This document shows, piece by piece, positions 22,221-32,750 of a stretch of 64,000 bases of DNA. Source of the DNA: Icerya purchasi (Eukaryota > Arthropoda > Insecta > Hemiptera > Monophlebidae); NCBI GenBank assembly GCA_039619475.1, contig CM077115.1, positions 103,104,393-103,168,392 of the forward strand, read 5' to 3'. The position numbers and the translations under genes are program-made. The notes under the pieces are model-generated. The model did not search any database and was not told the origin of the DNA. It was given only the letters and a program-made list of their open reading frames with translations. How positions within the stretch are numbered: position 1 is the stretch's first letter; each line of letters starts with the position of its first letter.

Positions 22221-22481
22221 CTAAAAATTTAGTTTCCGAAGGAATTCGCAGCGAAACGGAGTAGTCGATGGATCTGTGAATGACTTAACGCACGTTTGCA
22301 GCGTAACAACAAATTCGATAGCTAAAATGCTAGAAGTACTGTTGCCGCTTACGATCAAGTCAATTTCAGCTCCGCAATGACAACCGAACCTTTCGAATAC
22401 CGCTGGGGTCACAGCGCTTTTCAAATTGCATTCCTCGCGAAATGTTCCCGCAGAAATGTAGTAAAGGTTCCGCAAGAAATT
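22221..22481 (-). CDS. Candidate terminal coding exon of an unrecognised gene
   Basis: An 86-codon minus-strand segment begins directly after a strong splice acceptor (CTATTTCATTTCAG, CAG at 22482-22484) in phase 0 and ends in TAG. Its base composition is clearly richer in G+C than the flanks, and an AATAAA lies 67 bases downstream. The peptide has five cysteines (EEC, GCHCG, QTC, FRC), one N-glycosylation sequon (NSTS) and a hydrophobic stretch around SILAIEFVVTL, which suits an extracellular or luminal protein. I do not recognise the family. Upstream exons would lie at higher coordinates. One weak candidate is 24471-24600, which ends at a possible GT donor in the same phase. A chance frame is possible, but the combined signals argue for a real exon. 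Confidence 0.5.
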   Translation of the reverse strand, partial: NFLRNLYYISAGTFREECNLKSAVTPAVFERFGCHCGAEIDLIVSGNSTSSILAIEFVVTLQTCVKSFTDPSTTPFRCEFLRKLNF

Positions 22482-22610
22482 CTGAAATGAAATAGATTTA
22501 AAAATAAATCCCCGCGTATGAACTAACATCACGCAGTCAATTGCAAACAAGAAAATGCATTGTTATAAGATATTATATCAAACATTTTTCTTTTTCCAAA
22601 AAAAATTCAA

Positions 22611-23630
22611 TATTAAAGGAAATGAAAAAACAATTTTTTATTCGACAAATGTATAAATTTAAAACTAAATAACCGACACGTTTCGAGGGGAACGTAATGG
22701 TATTTTAAAATTATAATCTACGACTGATATTGGTAAAACATATTAAAAAGTCGATTTGTAAACAATTAATTTAAAAAAAAGTCACACTTAAAATTATAAG
22801 TTCTGGTAATATAACTGACTTCATAATATTATAAGATTATTATAACGTTAAATATATAAAATATAAAAATCACAAAATGGCAATCATAATTAAAGAATTT
22901 TTTATACTGTAATATTTAACAAAGGATTATTTATACGGAATGTTATTATTAGTAATATTATTTTTATATTTATTTGTGTAGTCTTTCTTTTAAGTCATAT
23001 CGCTTGATTCCGAGCGTCATGACTACCCCTATTTCTCCATTCTAGTTGTACAAAATGGGCAACGCTCATGGCAATTGTTTATATGCAGTACGAATGTATA
23101 CGCACGCAAGACCACACCCGGAACTGATTGGCAATTGTTTGATTTATCGATATACAAGTGCAATCCCGCGTGTGTCTGCTGTGTGTACTAAACTAGCGCG
23201 CATATGATGGTATGCATGTTTGACATTGCCTTCCACGTGATTGATTATTAGCGAGTATTCATACGTTTCTGCAAAATTTAAACTAATATGTTCCGTAATT
23301 ATTTTTAATATTTTCATATCATGTTCGATTACCATTTTATGATTTTTATATTTTATATATTTAGCATTAATAATCTTATAATTTTATGAAGTCAATTATA
23401 TTACCAGAACTTTTAATTACAAGTGTTATTTTTTTTTTAAATTAATTGTTTATATATCGACTTTTTATCATTTCGACTTTTTAATATGTTTTACCAATAT
23501 ATCGTAGCTTATAATTTTAACTTTGTAAAATACCATGATTATGGGACTGTGTTCCCGAAGCGTGTCGGTTATTTAGTTTTTAATTTATATATTTTCCAAA
23601 TAAAAAATTGTTTTTCCATTTCCTTTAATA
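22611..23630. mobile_element. Element with ~300-bp terminal inverted repeats
   Basis: Left arm 22611-22885 and right arm 23328-23630 are inverted copies at roughly 80-85% identity by eye. They share landmarks such as TATTAAAGGAAATG, AACTAAATAACCGACACG, GGTAAAACATATTAAAAAGT and AGTTCTGGTAATATAA. The outermost shared bases include TTAA followed by AGGAAATG. The ~440-bp centre is less AT-rich, with no coding frame. This is a foldback or long-TIR non-autonomous DNA transposon; the superfamily is not determined. Confidence 0.8.
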
Positions 23631-23928
23631 AGAAAATACATACCAACAGTCATTTGGTTTTCATAACTTTTTAATGCAAAATCAATGAGAATCCAGGGAA
23701 TTTTTCTTTACACGTTCTTTCGTTATTTTAAGTCGGTCAGAAAAAAAAAAAAACAAACATGTTAAACGCCAGTGTCTTCCGCGCTTCTTCCATATTTAAT
23801 TCAAAACAATGCATTCGTTTCAATAATAAATTTATTCCCACAAAATTTACTACTAACAGCTCATTTGTATAGATTTGTAATATGATACTAAACCTACTGT
23901 AACAATTTTCGATAAAATATTTTACACT

Positions 23929-24030
<102 letters not shown>

Positions 24031-25199
24031 GCTATTTATAATTACTGAATACCCATGCACATCACTTTTTCTACTAGTGGATAAAAGCAATTCGCATCCA
24101 CTAGACTTTTAGTATCGGTCGAAATTTCTTTTTGGATTCTTTCTCTGTGGTAATAATTTTTTAAACAAAACTCGCTATATCGATGCAAAATCATTTTGAT
24201 TTGCAAAACACTCGCGTTGAAAATGAATCTACCCATTCTGAGGATTGTCTATTTATAAAACGTACTGAATGTAAGAAAATGAAAAAAGCTTAGAATTGCA
24301 TGCCGGGCCAAGAAAATAAAAAAAAAAAATAAGCAATCAATAAAAATTAGGAATAAATTTAAAGTTTCGGGAAAAAATAATTTTGAAAATTTAAAAACTT
24401 TTGTTGCAGCTAATAAGATTTGAAATGGTATGATAAAACCTCTATCCGCGAAAAAGATATATACGTCTACCTGTGGACTGGAGAATCGTTTGCGATAAAT
24501 AGTGCGCACTCTACAGTTTTGATAATGTATTAGATCGGTAGTATAGATCGCAGCACCGGTGAAAAGACTCTTCACGAGGAAGAATTGAGCAAACAGTTGT
24601 GTCTAACTGCACGTACACTACTACACCTAAACAGTTAATAATATTGAGAAAAGGAAAAAAATCGAAACTCCCTTACATGAAATATAAACATTACCGAACT
24701 TTGCTGGCAACTACAGCAACTGATGTAATTTCGAACGACGATTATTAATTCGAAAGAAACGATTACTCCATTTAACGAATGTACTGCATTAATGTAAAAT
24801 TGTAGTGAAGAAATGGAAACGTCAAACCGAAAAGTCTAAAAAATTCCGAATTTATCGAGACTTCAATTAACCTATTTTTTATTAAAATCAAACACCGTAT
24901 TTGTGAACGTAGAACATTCTTACGCAAGGTCGCAAATCTAGGTCTTGTTTTGTTTTTTTTTTTGTTTTTTTTTTGATTTATCTATTGGAACTATTACAAC
25001 ACCATCATCACGGTAAGATTTTAAATGGTACGGAATAAACTAGTTGCACGGAGAAATTAGTATTTTTGCTATACTAGTAGGGGAGTTAGAAATAACCGCA
25101 AAACCGCTATTTGGAAATTAGAGCCTTGAAAAGCAAAAGAAAAACACTCAAAGAGGTATTTTTATTGAAGAAGCGGGAGGAAGAGATCTCCTTAATAAA
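24031..25199. other. Mostly unannotated; one weak exon candidate
   Basis: On the minus strand 24600-24471 is open (FLVKSLFTGAAIYTTDLIHY then RKRFSSPQ) and ends at CAG/GTAGAC, a weak donor in phase 0. No further support was found. The rest is AT-rich with T runs. Confidence 0.3.
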
Positions 25200-25680
25200 G
25201 CAATTTTGTTGGGAAAGCCGATCTTGCTCCCCCATTGGAACGCGTGCAATTGTTCAGAAGTTTATGTTAGAACGAGGAAAAGGGTACAAAGGATTGGACA
25301 TAACAAAGCTGCTTCAGTAGCAGCGCCAGCCAAAACATTACTCACCAGCCCAGTGTGGCCAGGCATCCACAGAAAACTGATCCGGTGGAAAGATAATACC
25401 AACTGGAGAATTAAAGATTGGATTAAAGTGGTTATACTATTAGTCGAGATCGGCTGGAAAAGAGCATTCACATCAGCTTATGAATCAGATGCAATAAGGA
25501 TACGACCGATGGGCGGAGATGATTGAACAACAGACTTAGGGCTAGGAGTATACCGTAGAATTCGACGTCGAGGACAGATCACAATGGTTATGGTGCAAGT
25601 GAGAAGACGTCGAAACCAAATCAGAGTAAAAAGAGCATGTAGTAGAAGATGATTCGGAACCATTCGCACCATCGATATAA
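25200..25680 (-). mobile_element. LINE RNase H relic (antisense)
   Basis: The minus strand reads, across frameshifts, VEFYGILLALSLLFN (about 25525-25570, RNase H Glu motif), RILIASDS then a stop and VNALFQPIST (about 25445-25500, Asp motif), and HRISFLWMPGHTG (25340-25380), matching the late W-x-P-x-H-x-G block of RNase H. These three ordered blocks identify an RNase H domain from an RNase H-bearing LINE. Boundaries are not visible. Confidence 0.6.
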
Positions 25681-27964
25681 AAGATCTGATGATTTGAATA
25701 GTTCTGTAGACTCGAGAAAGTTCTGGCTCGTAGCGTGGAAGGGGAGTTGTTTCCGCTGGAGAACCAGTTAAGTGAGTAATCTATACCGATTAAAACAGTA
25801 TTCCAAAATGGATGAGAAGTCGGTGTATTTATGTTTCTTAAATACGGAGAAGGGGGTCAATATTGAAGTTCGATAAAACTTCTGGCAGCTAGGGAACAAC
25901 GCCATTAGGAATTAGACGGTCATTCTTATAAACGAGGAGAAAACTTTCAAAGAATCATTCAAAAAGTGGAAGGATCTTAGAAAGTACAAAAGATTAGAAC
26001 TCAATAAAGATTGGATATTGTGAACGACAAACATGCGATACGCGCCCGGTGTTAATCGCAGAGAATACGGCAGATCTAGAGCACTTTGAATAAATACAGA
26101 GAAACGGTGGAAAATATAGCGAACATACACATAGGAGAGGCGACTGAGGATAACGGAGCGAAAATGTTAAGATTAGTAGGTATCCATTTCTGTTTTAATG
26201 TAATATAAAACGAGAAAATGATACAACGAAACAGATATTATAATTATATAAATGTTAGAATAATACAATTTTTAATATTTTAACATTTATAAAATTAGAA
26301 TTTCTGGTAATCGTTTTCCTTTTTCATATTGATTGAAAAAGTGTCGAGAGAAATTTGGTTTGCAAATTATTCTTTCAGTTATTTTGAAATAATGTTATGT
26401 TTTTGGATCGTGAAAGTTGTAATAGAAATTGATAAGTAATAAAAACTGTAAATTAAATTTAATGGTTCTGAAAGTTTTTTTTTAAATTATTACGGTGAAG
26501 GGGAGGGATACGTTTCTATTTTGCGAAGAATGTCATAGTCAGTTGAAACTGACTCTTCCTATAAAAATTATAGAAGACTATCGCCTCGCGCAGTGGGGTG
26601 GAAGTTTCTCTTGCGAAATCCGAAGAACTAAGTTATATTTGGGAATAAAAATGTAATTATTTTACTTCTAATTTTATTAAAATGATAATGAAATATTAAT
26701 TCTTAACAAACTTGAAATATGACTCATTTAAATAAGTATCTGATATTTCAGTAAAAACCAACCGAAAATCATCATCGAAAAAAAAAAGCGGAGAAAAAAA
26801 ATTCTGAGAAGATTCTTTCTTGTCAAAAAAAAACAAAACATTTCAGCCCTTAATGTAATTGAAATGCCTCGAAGCTTAAAAATTAACCTTGATCTCAGTT
26901 CGGTTTATTAAGTTCCAGCTGAGTGTACCTCTTCTCTAAACTAACGGGCTCAAATCATCTCTTTCTTCCTTTTCCACCCACTTCTGTTGTTTAATGCAAT
27001 TTATTTTCGTCGTATTTTACTTTCGAAAATGATTCTACTTCATCCCTCCGGTACGTGTGGAATTTTTTATGAACGTATCCGACTCAAAATGAGCGCAGCA
27101 GCGTAAAATCCCCCTTCATTCGCAACTCGACTAAGAGCTACCGGCTCTATCGGGACGTTTACTGCAGCGCCTCGTTTCGCGCGGGATCTTTTAACCTTAT
27201 TAAGCTTTTATAAAAGCAAAAACAACCCTTTAGTCCTACCGCACCGCTCATCCGCTAAAACAAATATAACGTTCGTTATTTCGGATAACAATATCCTCGA
27301 CAAATTCCTTTCGGCGGTTTAACTCCTACCAACGTCGTCTCAACGTTACCCGTTTGCGTTCCTGTCGTCATCCTCCTCTTATTAACTCTACGCATAATGT
27401 GACATTAATCTCCCTCATTAAAGACATTCTTACGTTTGTCGAAATTTTCGAACGCTTTATATTTTCACTCTTGCCCTCCACTTATGATGGACGGAACATT
27501 TAAGAAACGGTAAAGAATGGTTCAAAAAAAAAAATCGAAAAGCCAATAATATCTGTATTTTTAAAGAGCCGAAATTAAATAAACATAGCACGGTTTCCGA
27601 AACGAGTATAATTACTTTAAAAATCTTTAAAGATACGGTTACGCGATTCAATTGAACAACAATCAACCAACAAACGGATACGACAGAATCTAACGCGGCC
27701 CATCAAGAACAACTATGTACATACATACGGTGGTACAACTTGCCGTTCGCTATTGAATAATAAAGAGATTCGTCATATTTCGCTTTAGCCACGATCTATA
27801 ACTACGGATGGAGTTATCTGAAGTTAGTCGAGACATTTTTTAAATACGATTGAGCTGTTATTTTGAATGTTTTTGTGTTTATAATTTCGTTACATAAAAT
27901 TTGAAGTTCGTACATAAATTCCATTACCAAACATCAGACTTAATTTCTTTCGGAAAGAAACAGG
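25681..27964. other. Intergenic, no gene supported
   Basis: 26220-26500 is AT-rich; 27050-27450 is relatively GC-rich and pyrimidine-rich, with a TATAAAAG sequence at 27209-27216 but no initiator or coding region attached. No domain found in any frame. Confidence 0.45.
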
Positions 27965-28591
27965 CAGGCCCGGATTAAGTGTATGATAGGCCCGGGGCTA
28001 CACGGAAATACTAGGAGCCCTTTTCGGAAGTAAAAAAATTATTAGTTTTATATAAGAACTAAATTTTCTTTAATTAAATTTAATTATATTATTTTGAATT
28101 CACGAATTAACATGTAATTATTAATGTAAACAAAAGTAAATGTCATATAGACAATGGGTAGAATTTTCGATGTCAAAAAAAAAAAAATATATATATATAC
28201 ATATGTATAATTTTAAACAATGAATTTTTTTCTTGTTTTTTTTTCTGAAAATTCTTCTATAATATCATTAAAATCTACTGAACAGAGGGAATCTGTTTCG
28301 AAAATCTGTTTCGATCGTTAATCTTGATAATGCCGATGATCTATCATCTAGCACGGTTGATCTGTACATATTTTTTATTCCTTTTTAATGTCGAAAAATA
28401 TCTTTCCGCCTCACAATTTGTAATCTGTATAGTTTTACAAATATTCTATATCCAATATAAATGTTTGGAAAAACATCTATAATTGCACGTTTAACTATCC
28501 ATGTCAAAGGTGGAAGTCTTTTGGGGGCCCCTTTATAAGGTGGGGCCTGGGACTGCAGCCTCCCCCAGCCCTCCCCTAATACCCAGGCCTG
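27965..28591 (-). mobile_element. hAT element remnant with 8-bp target duplication
   Basis: The ends CAGGCCCGG (27965) and, inverted, CAGGCCTGG (28591) are hAT-type termini. The flanking octamers GAAACAGG (27957-27964) and GAAACAAG (28592-28599) match at 7 of 8 positions, the target duplication size of hAT. The inside encodes the transposase C-terminus on the minus strand. At 627 bp it is an internally deleted copy. Confidence 0.85.
28200..28510 (-). pseudogene. hAT transposase dimerisation-domain fragment
   Basis: Minus-strand pieces in adjacent frames read DVFPNIYIGYRIFVKL, then NCEAERYFSTLKRNK, then RSTVLDDRSSALSRLTIET and DFNDIIEEFSEKK. These correspond to the FPNL-x-I-x-R-I, ASCERSFS-LK, L-SL-I-IE and FAEKKAR blocks of the C-terminal hAT dimerisation domain. 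The catalytic DDE region and BED finger are missing. Confidence 0.85.
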
Positions 28592-28853
28592 GAAACAAGT
28601 AACCGACTCGTATTGCACTGATACGCACTTACAACACTTGCAAATGAAATATCATATAATTATTAAACAATGTGTAAAACACACAAGACATTTTCCTTTA
28701 TAAAAATTCTATTTCTCTTATATATTGATAGCAAGGAACTTACGCCCTTCAGAATTATGTAAAAATCTGAAATCACGCATTCCAAGAATTACGATAAAAA
28801 ATGTATATCCTCAACACGTGCTGGTATTTAATTGTACTATTTTTGTGTATTCC

Positions 28854-29027
28854 ACAAAGTTATTAATTCACAATAATATACCAAACATGAATAATAAAAT
28901 GTACTATAAAATTATATAAATTGACTTGTTTTTAAATATTTTTAACATGATTTGGATTTTTTATATAATTTCATAGTACATTTTATTATTCATGTTTGGT
29001 AATATTATTGAGAATTAATAACTTTGT
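28854..29027. repeat. AT-rich inverted repeat (66-bp arms, 41-nt loop)
   Basis: Arms 28854-28919 and 28961-29027 are inverted copies with few differences, sharing CCAAACATGAATAATAAAAT and ACAAAGTTATTAATTC. The transcript of either strand would form a long hairpin. Possibly a small foldback or MITE; no ends or target duplication recognised. Confidence 0.8.
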
Positions 29028-29038
29028 AACTATATTAA

Positions 29039-29239
29039 TTACAACGTAATTCTTAGTTTGGCCACTATTAGAAAAAATGTCCCAATTTTACGTAACGGAA
29101 ATTAAATGTTAGGATAGGACTTTTGTAATTATGTTATTTTTTTCTGTCTCAATGCCGGCTGAGGTTTATATATATATATATTACAACGTAATTCTTAGGC
29201 TACCCCCCATTAGAAAAAATGTCCCAATTTTATGTAACG
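29039..29239. repeat. Direct duplication of a ~59-bp segment
   Basis: 29039-29097 and 29181-29239 share TTACAACGTAATTCTTAG, then (C)ATTAGAAAAAATGTCCCAA and TTTTA(C/T)GTAACG, offset by 142 bases. The left copy begins just beyond the inverted repeat at 28854-29027. Confidence 0.75.
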
Positions 29240-29949
29240 TTTGTTATCTTTTATAGGATTTTAATACATTCATATGGACCGATTTAGAATTATGTTGTAA
29301 ATTTTGGTCATTTTACACAAAGTATAGAAGAGAAAGAGACAGGAATGTAAGCAGGAGGGGTGAAGGGGCACAGCCCCTTGCGAGGCCAAAATGGCAGAGT
29401 TATATATACATATATGTGTGTATATATACACATATATATGTATATACATTTATGGTGCCAATAGGATTACATTTAACATTATATTTACTACATATTTTTC
29501 TCCGACATAACCATTAATGAAAGTACCAGAACTTTGTTCGGATCTGTTCTAACCTTGTAAATTGGTCAAGGTATATTAATGAATTACGAAAACATTTAAA
29601 AATTAAACAGTAATTATGTACATAGTTTGGAAGCTCCATTTTCGTATACTTTTCACTATTCGCTTTTATATTGAAGTGATTGCTCGCGTTACACAAAGTG
29701 AACCCAAATATTCATAAGTTTATTGTGATTAAAATTATCATCCATAATATAACTGTGCAATGACAACTGGGCGCTTCATTTTCTTTTTCTTTTTATTCTC
29801 TGCTATTGATCACTGGCCATCTACGGATTGTATGAAAGATACAAGGATTTCCATCCGCTAACGGAGATGACAGAAGTACACTAACTAAATTAAATTAACC
29901 AAGCCGAACTGTTTTTTTTCTTTTCTGTTTTCAAACTTCCGATTTTGAA
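29240..29949. other. Spacer with a palindromic TA/TG tract
   Basis: 29400-29450 is an imperfectly palindromic TATATACA/TGTATATA tract. The remainder shows nothing recognisable. Confidence 0.5.
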
Positions 29950-30760
29950 GTAAATCGACAGCCGACAGACTGTATGTTTTTTAGCCATATTCTCAATTAT
30001 TTCTGTACGGATAGAATTTGCAGGTGTCTAGGTAGCGTTACACCGAAGAATACAACGCTGACATGGTCTTAAGATCTTACCATGAATTCTTCGAATTATT
30101 TTAATGTGGTTGCTTAGACATCAGAATAGTTTGTTCTCCAAAGATATTCGCGAATGCCTACCTCTTAGCGATTACATTTTCTTTGCTTCGATGTTTAGTT
30201 CACTTCTTTTGATTAGTATGATATATTTGAGACGATAATTTTTGATCCTAAATATTTAACTTCTTTCTTTGAAACTACTTTCCTATCTAATATTATGTCA
30301 TCAGCTTTCACGGATCGGTTAGTGAACTTAATTACAATTTTCTTGGTCACTATTTTATCTGTGTGTGTTACACCATTTCGAAATTAAATCAGCCATGTTT
30401 TTGCGGAGCAACCATTTATTAATTATCCGTATACAACAAAAAATCGTCGAATCGTTAGTAAATCTGCAGTACATGTACTGCGAAAGTGCAAAAATGCTGC
30501 TCCATGACATTCCGATGTTTATTTGTTTATTTGACGTATGCCAATCATTTCATTACGTATTTCGCTTGAAAATCTCTCTCTCTCTCTCTCTCTCTCTTAA
30601 ATAGGATTTAATTACTTTGTAGTATTGTTAGAGGAGGCCTGCTTTTAAGCTGGGAATACCCTTCTGCCAGACTTTATCGAAAATTTAACTAACATCCGGA
30701 AACAGCAAATTTCAAACCTTCTTTTCTTACATATTATTTTTCATTTCCCGGGCAATTCCG
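29950..30760 (-). mobile_element. Jockey-like LINE reverse-transcriptase relic (antisense)
   Basis: Ordered RT blocks on the minus strand: FDKVWQKGIPSLKAGLL (about 30625-30695; the Jockey FDRVWHxGLxxKL motif), FTNDSTIFCC (about 30430-30460, the mutated FADDTAIF active site), then KVVSKKEVKYLGSKI (about 30255-30300) and a thumb region down to about 29960. A (CT)n tract sits inside it at 30574-30597. Heavily mutated; the catalytic Asp pair has become Asn-Asp. Confidence 0.7.
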
Positions 30761-31526
30761 TCTATAAATGGTTGAATGTTTTGTACAAAATTCAAATTGG
30801 TGGTTCGACAATAACTGTTTTTCTCCCATTAGTTATCGTAATTTCTTTACGGGTCTCATCTAGCGAGCCAAAAATGACAAGATTTTCTGGAATTTTTTTT
30901 TCACGGAAGGAAGTAAGTAAAGAACTCAATTTTTTTGATACTTATTTAATAGGTCTTAAAGTATGTATAAAAATGTTTTTTTAGTAAAAAAAGTAATATA
31001 ATAGTAATTGTTTATTTATACTGAAACATGGCCGTCTCAAAAAGAAAGTATCCAAGTGGATGGCACTGTAATAGCACTTGACATATATATTATCTGAAAT
31101 CAGAAATCCAAAAATTTTTATGAAATATATTACATTTGTTGAAGGTTCAGCAGCTATAAAACCAACAAGTTCAAAATTGGAAAAATGGCGAAAATGCAAA
31201 TTTTAGTTTTATGTTTTCGTGCTTTTTTCCGCTCTTCAAAGTGCTGTAAAAAAAATAATAATAATAAATATCATCATTTTTTAGATTTGTCTTCCGATAA
31301 ATTTAATCTACTTTGGAAAAAAAAAATAGCGATATGTTCAGTAGTTATTGAGATATCGTGGCGCCTAGTTTGAAAAACATGCTTTCCAGAAAAACGCGTT
31401 TAAAGTTTCGGTACAACGACCTTTTTTTGATAAAGGTGGTTTCACTTTTTCGCTATTACTTTTTCAAAAAAAACAATTTCGTACAAACCGTTTTGGGAAT
31501 ATATTGTACGGATAATTAGCTATCAA
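30761..31526. other. Intergenic, nothing recognised
   Basis: No domain in any frame. A 9-bp direct repeat at its end (31518-31526) is the left target duplication of the next LINE. Confidence 0.45.
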
Positions 31527-32216
31527 TTTTTGTGCAATCCAGATTGATTTCCTTTGGATCCCTAGTCACTCCGGAATAGAAGGAAATGAGTTAGTTGACT
31601 CATTAGCCCGGCGAGCTTCTTCTTCCGGCAGGAGGTTCCTTACTACATTTCTATCTATCAATATTAAGTTTTTGTCCTCTGCGGCGCATTACCAATTATG
31701 CTTCAACTCCTGCTACTCCTCATTCTCTAACCCGGATTCTGTTTACTTGTCCATCCAGCCTTCTCTTCCTCTCTGCTCCTGGTTTCCTGGTTTCCTGACT
31801 TCCCTTTTATGCGTCACTCCGGCATCTCGGCGATATACCGCCTCCGCTTTGGGCACAGCTGGATTCTCCTTCGTCGCTTTTCCGATTCTCTCTCGCGCCA
31901 TCTCCATATTGTCCTTTACATTCTCCTAACAGCCACTTTGTATGTGATATCACATAATGTTCGAATGCTCATCACTTTCATCTAAACAATCTTCCTTGTA
32001 CTCCTCTCTCTTATCAAACAATGTTCCTACTACTCCCTATTGCGCTGCATTTATTCTTTCCCTTCCTTCTCCTTCTGTCGTTCAGGCACTTGACACATTC
32101 TTGTTGAATATTTCACGCCGCATAAAAATCTGATTTTTTCTTTACTCCCATTTCTTAGGCTAATGTCCTTGCTAACGAACCCAAATAATATTAAGATAAA
32201 AAAAAAAAAAAAAAAA
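31527..32216 (+). mobile_element. 5'-truncated LINE with poly-A tail and target duplication
   Basis: The left flank AGCTATCAA (31518-31526) is repeated after the tail (32216-32224), and a poly-A tract lies at 32198-32216. The interior begins in RNase H: DFLWIPSHSGIEGNELVDSL followed by ARRASSSG (31540-31625). It continues through a shifted LRFGHS / CDINHIxFECSS zinc-knuckle segment (about 31850-31990) and a TPYCAAFILSLPSPSVVQAL tail (about 32025-32090). It belongs to the same family as the 3' ends at 11396-11622 and 51280-51664. Confidence 0.85.
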
Positions 32217-32560
32217 GCTATCAAAAAATGCAAAATAAAAAAAATCTATTTTTTAGTCGGCTTTGATGAGAGACTTCCCTAATAACGATATCATTATTCA
32301 GTTAGGTTTAAACAAATAGACCCTCCCTCTCCATGAAGTAATTTGGCATTCCAACTTTGGTATTACTATTAACTGTGAAAATTTTAAGTGCGCCGAGTAG
32401 CGTGCAAGTAATGGCATTTTTACAAATACAATAGAATTAAACTTTTAGTAGCAGCTGCTTTAATGCTCTAGCTGTTAACCTGGAACTTTATTAGGTGTCA
32501 TTATTTTTACCGGTACTTTTATTTCGACAGCAGTAGTCGGGTTGATAGTACTTATTACAG

Positions 32561-32585
32561 TTATATATATATATATATATATATT
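32561..32585. repeat. (TA)n microsatellite
   Basis: Uninterrupted alternating TA. Confidence 0.9.
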
Positions 32586-32671
32586 ATGGATTGGAATTAA
32601 CGCAATATATTTTAAAATTCCGTTAAAAATATCATCCAAATTCATCTCCGCTCTATTTTTTATCACTCTGT

Positions 32672-32750
32672 TGTCGCGATAGCCTACTTGCCAGAGTACT
32701 TGTCTTCCGTTACGAAAGTCTTGAGTTCAATCCCGAGTGAAGACAGAAAC
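32672..32750 (+). mobile_element. tRNA-derived SINE head
   Basis: TAGCCTACTTGCC (32680-32692) matches a pol III A box and GAGTTCAATCCCG (32723-32735) a B box, separated by 30 nt, with tRNA-like text between. A full tRNA cloverleaf is not supported, so a SINE head is the better reading. How far the body extends downstream is unknown. Confidence 0.55.

Noticed and set aside
27209..27216. TATAAAAG as a core promoter
   Set aside because: Part of an AGCTTTTATAAAAGC palindrome with no initiator or coding exon nearby; chance is likely in AT-rich DNA.
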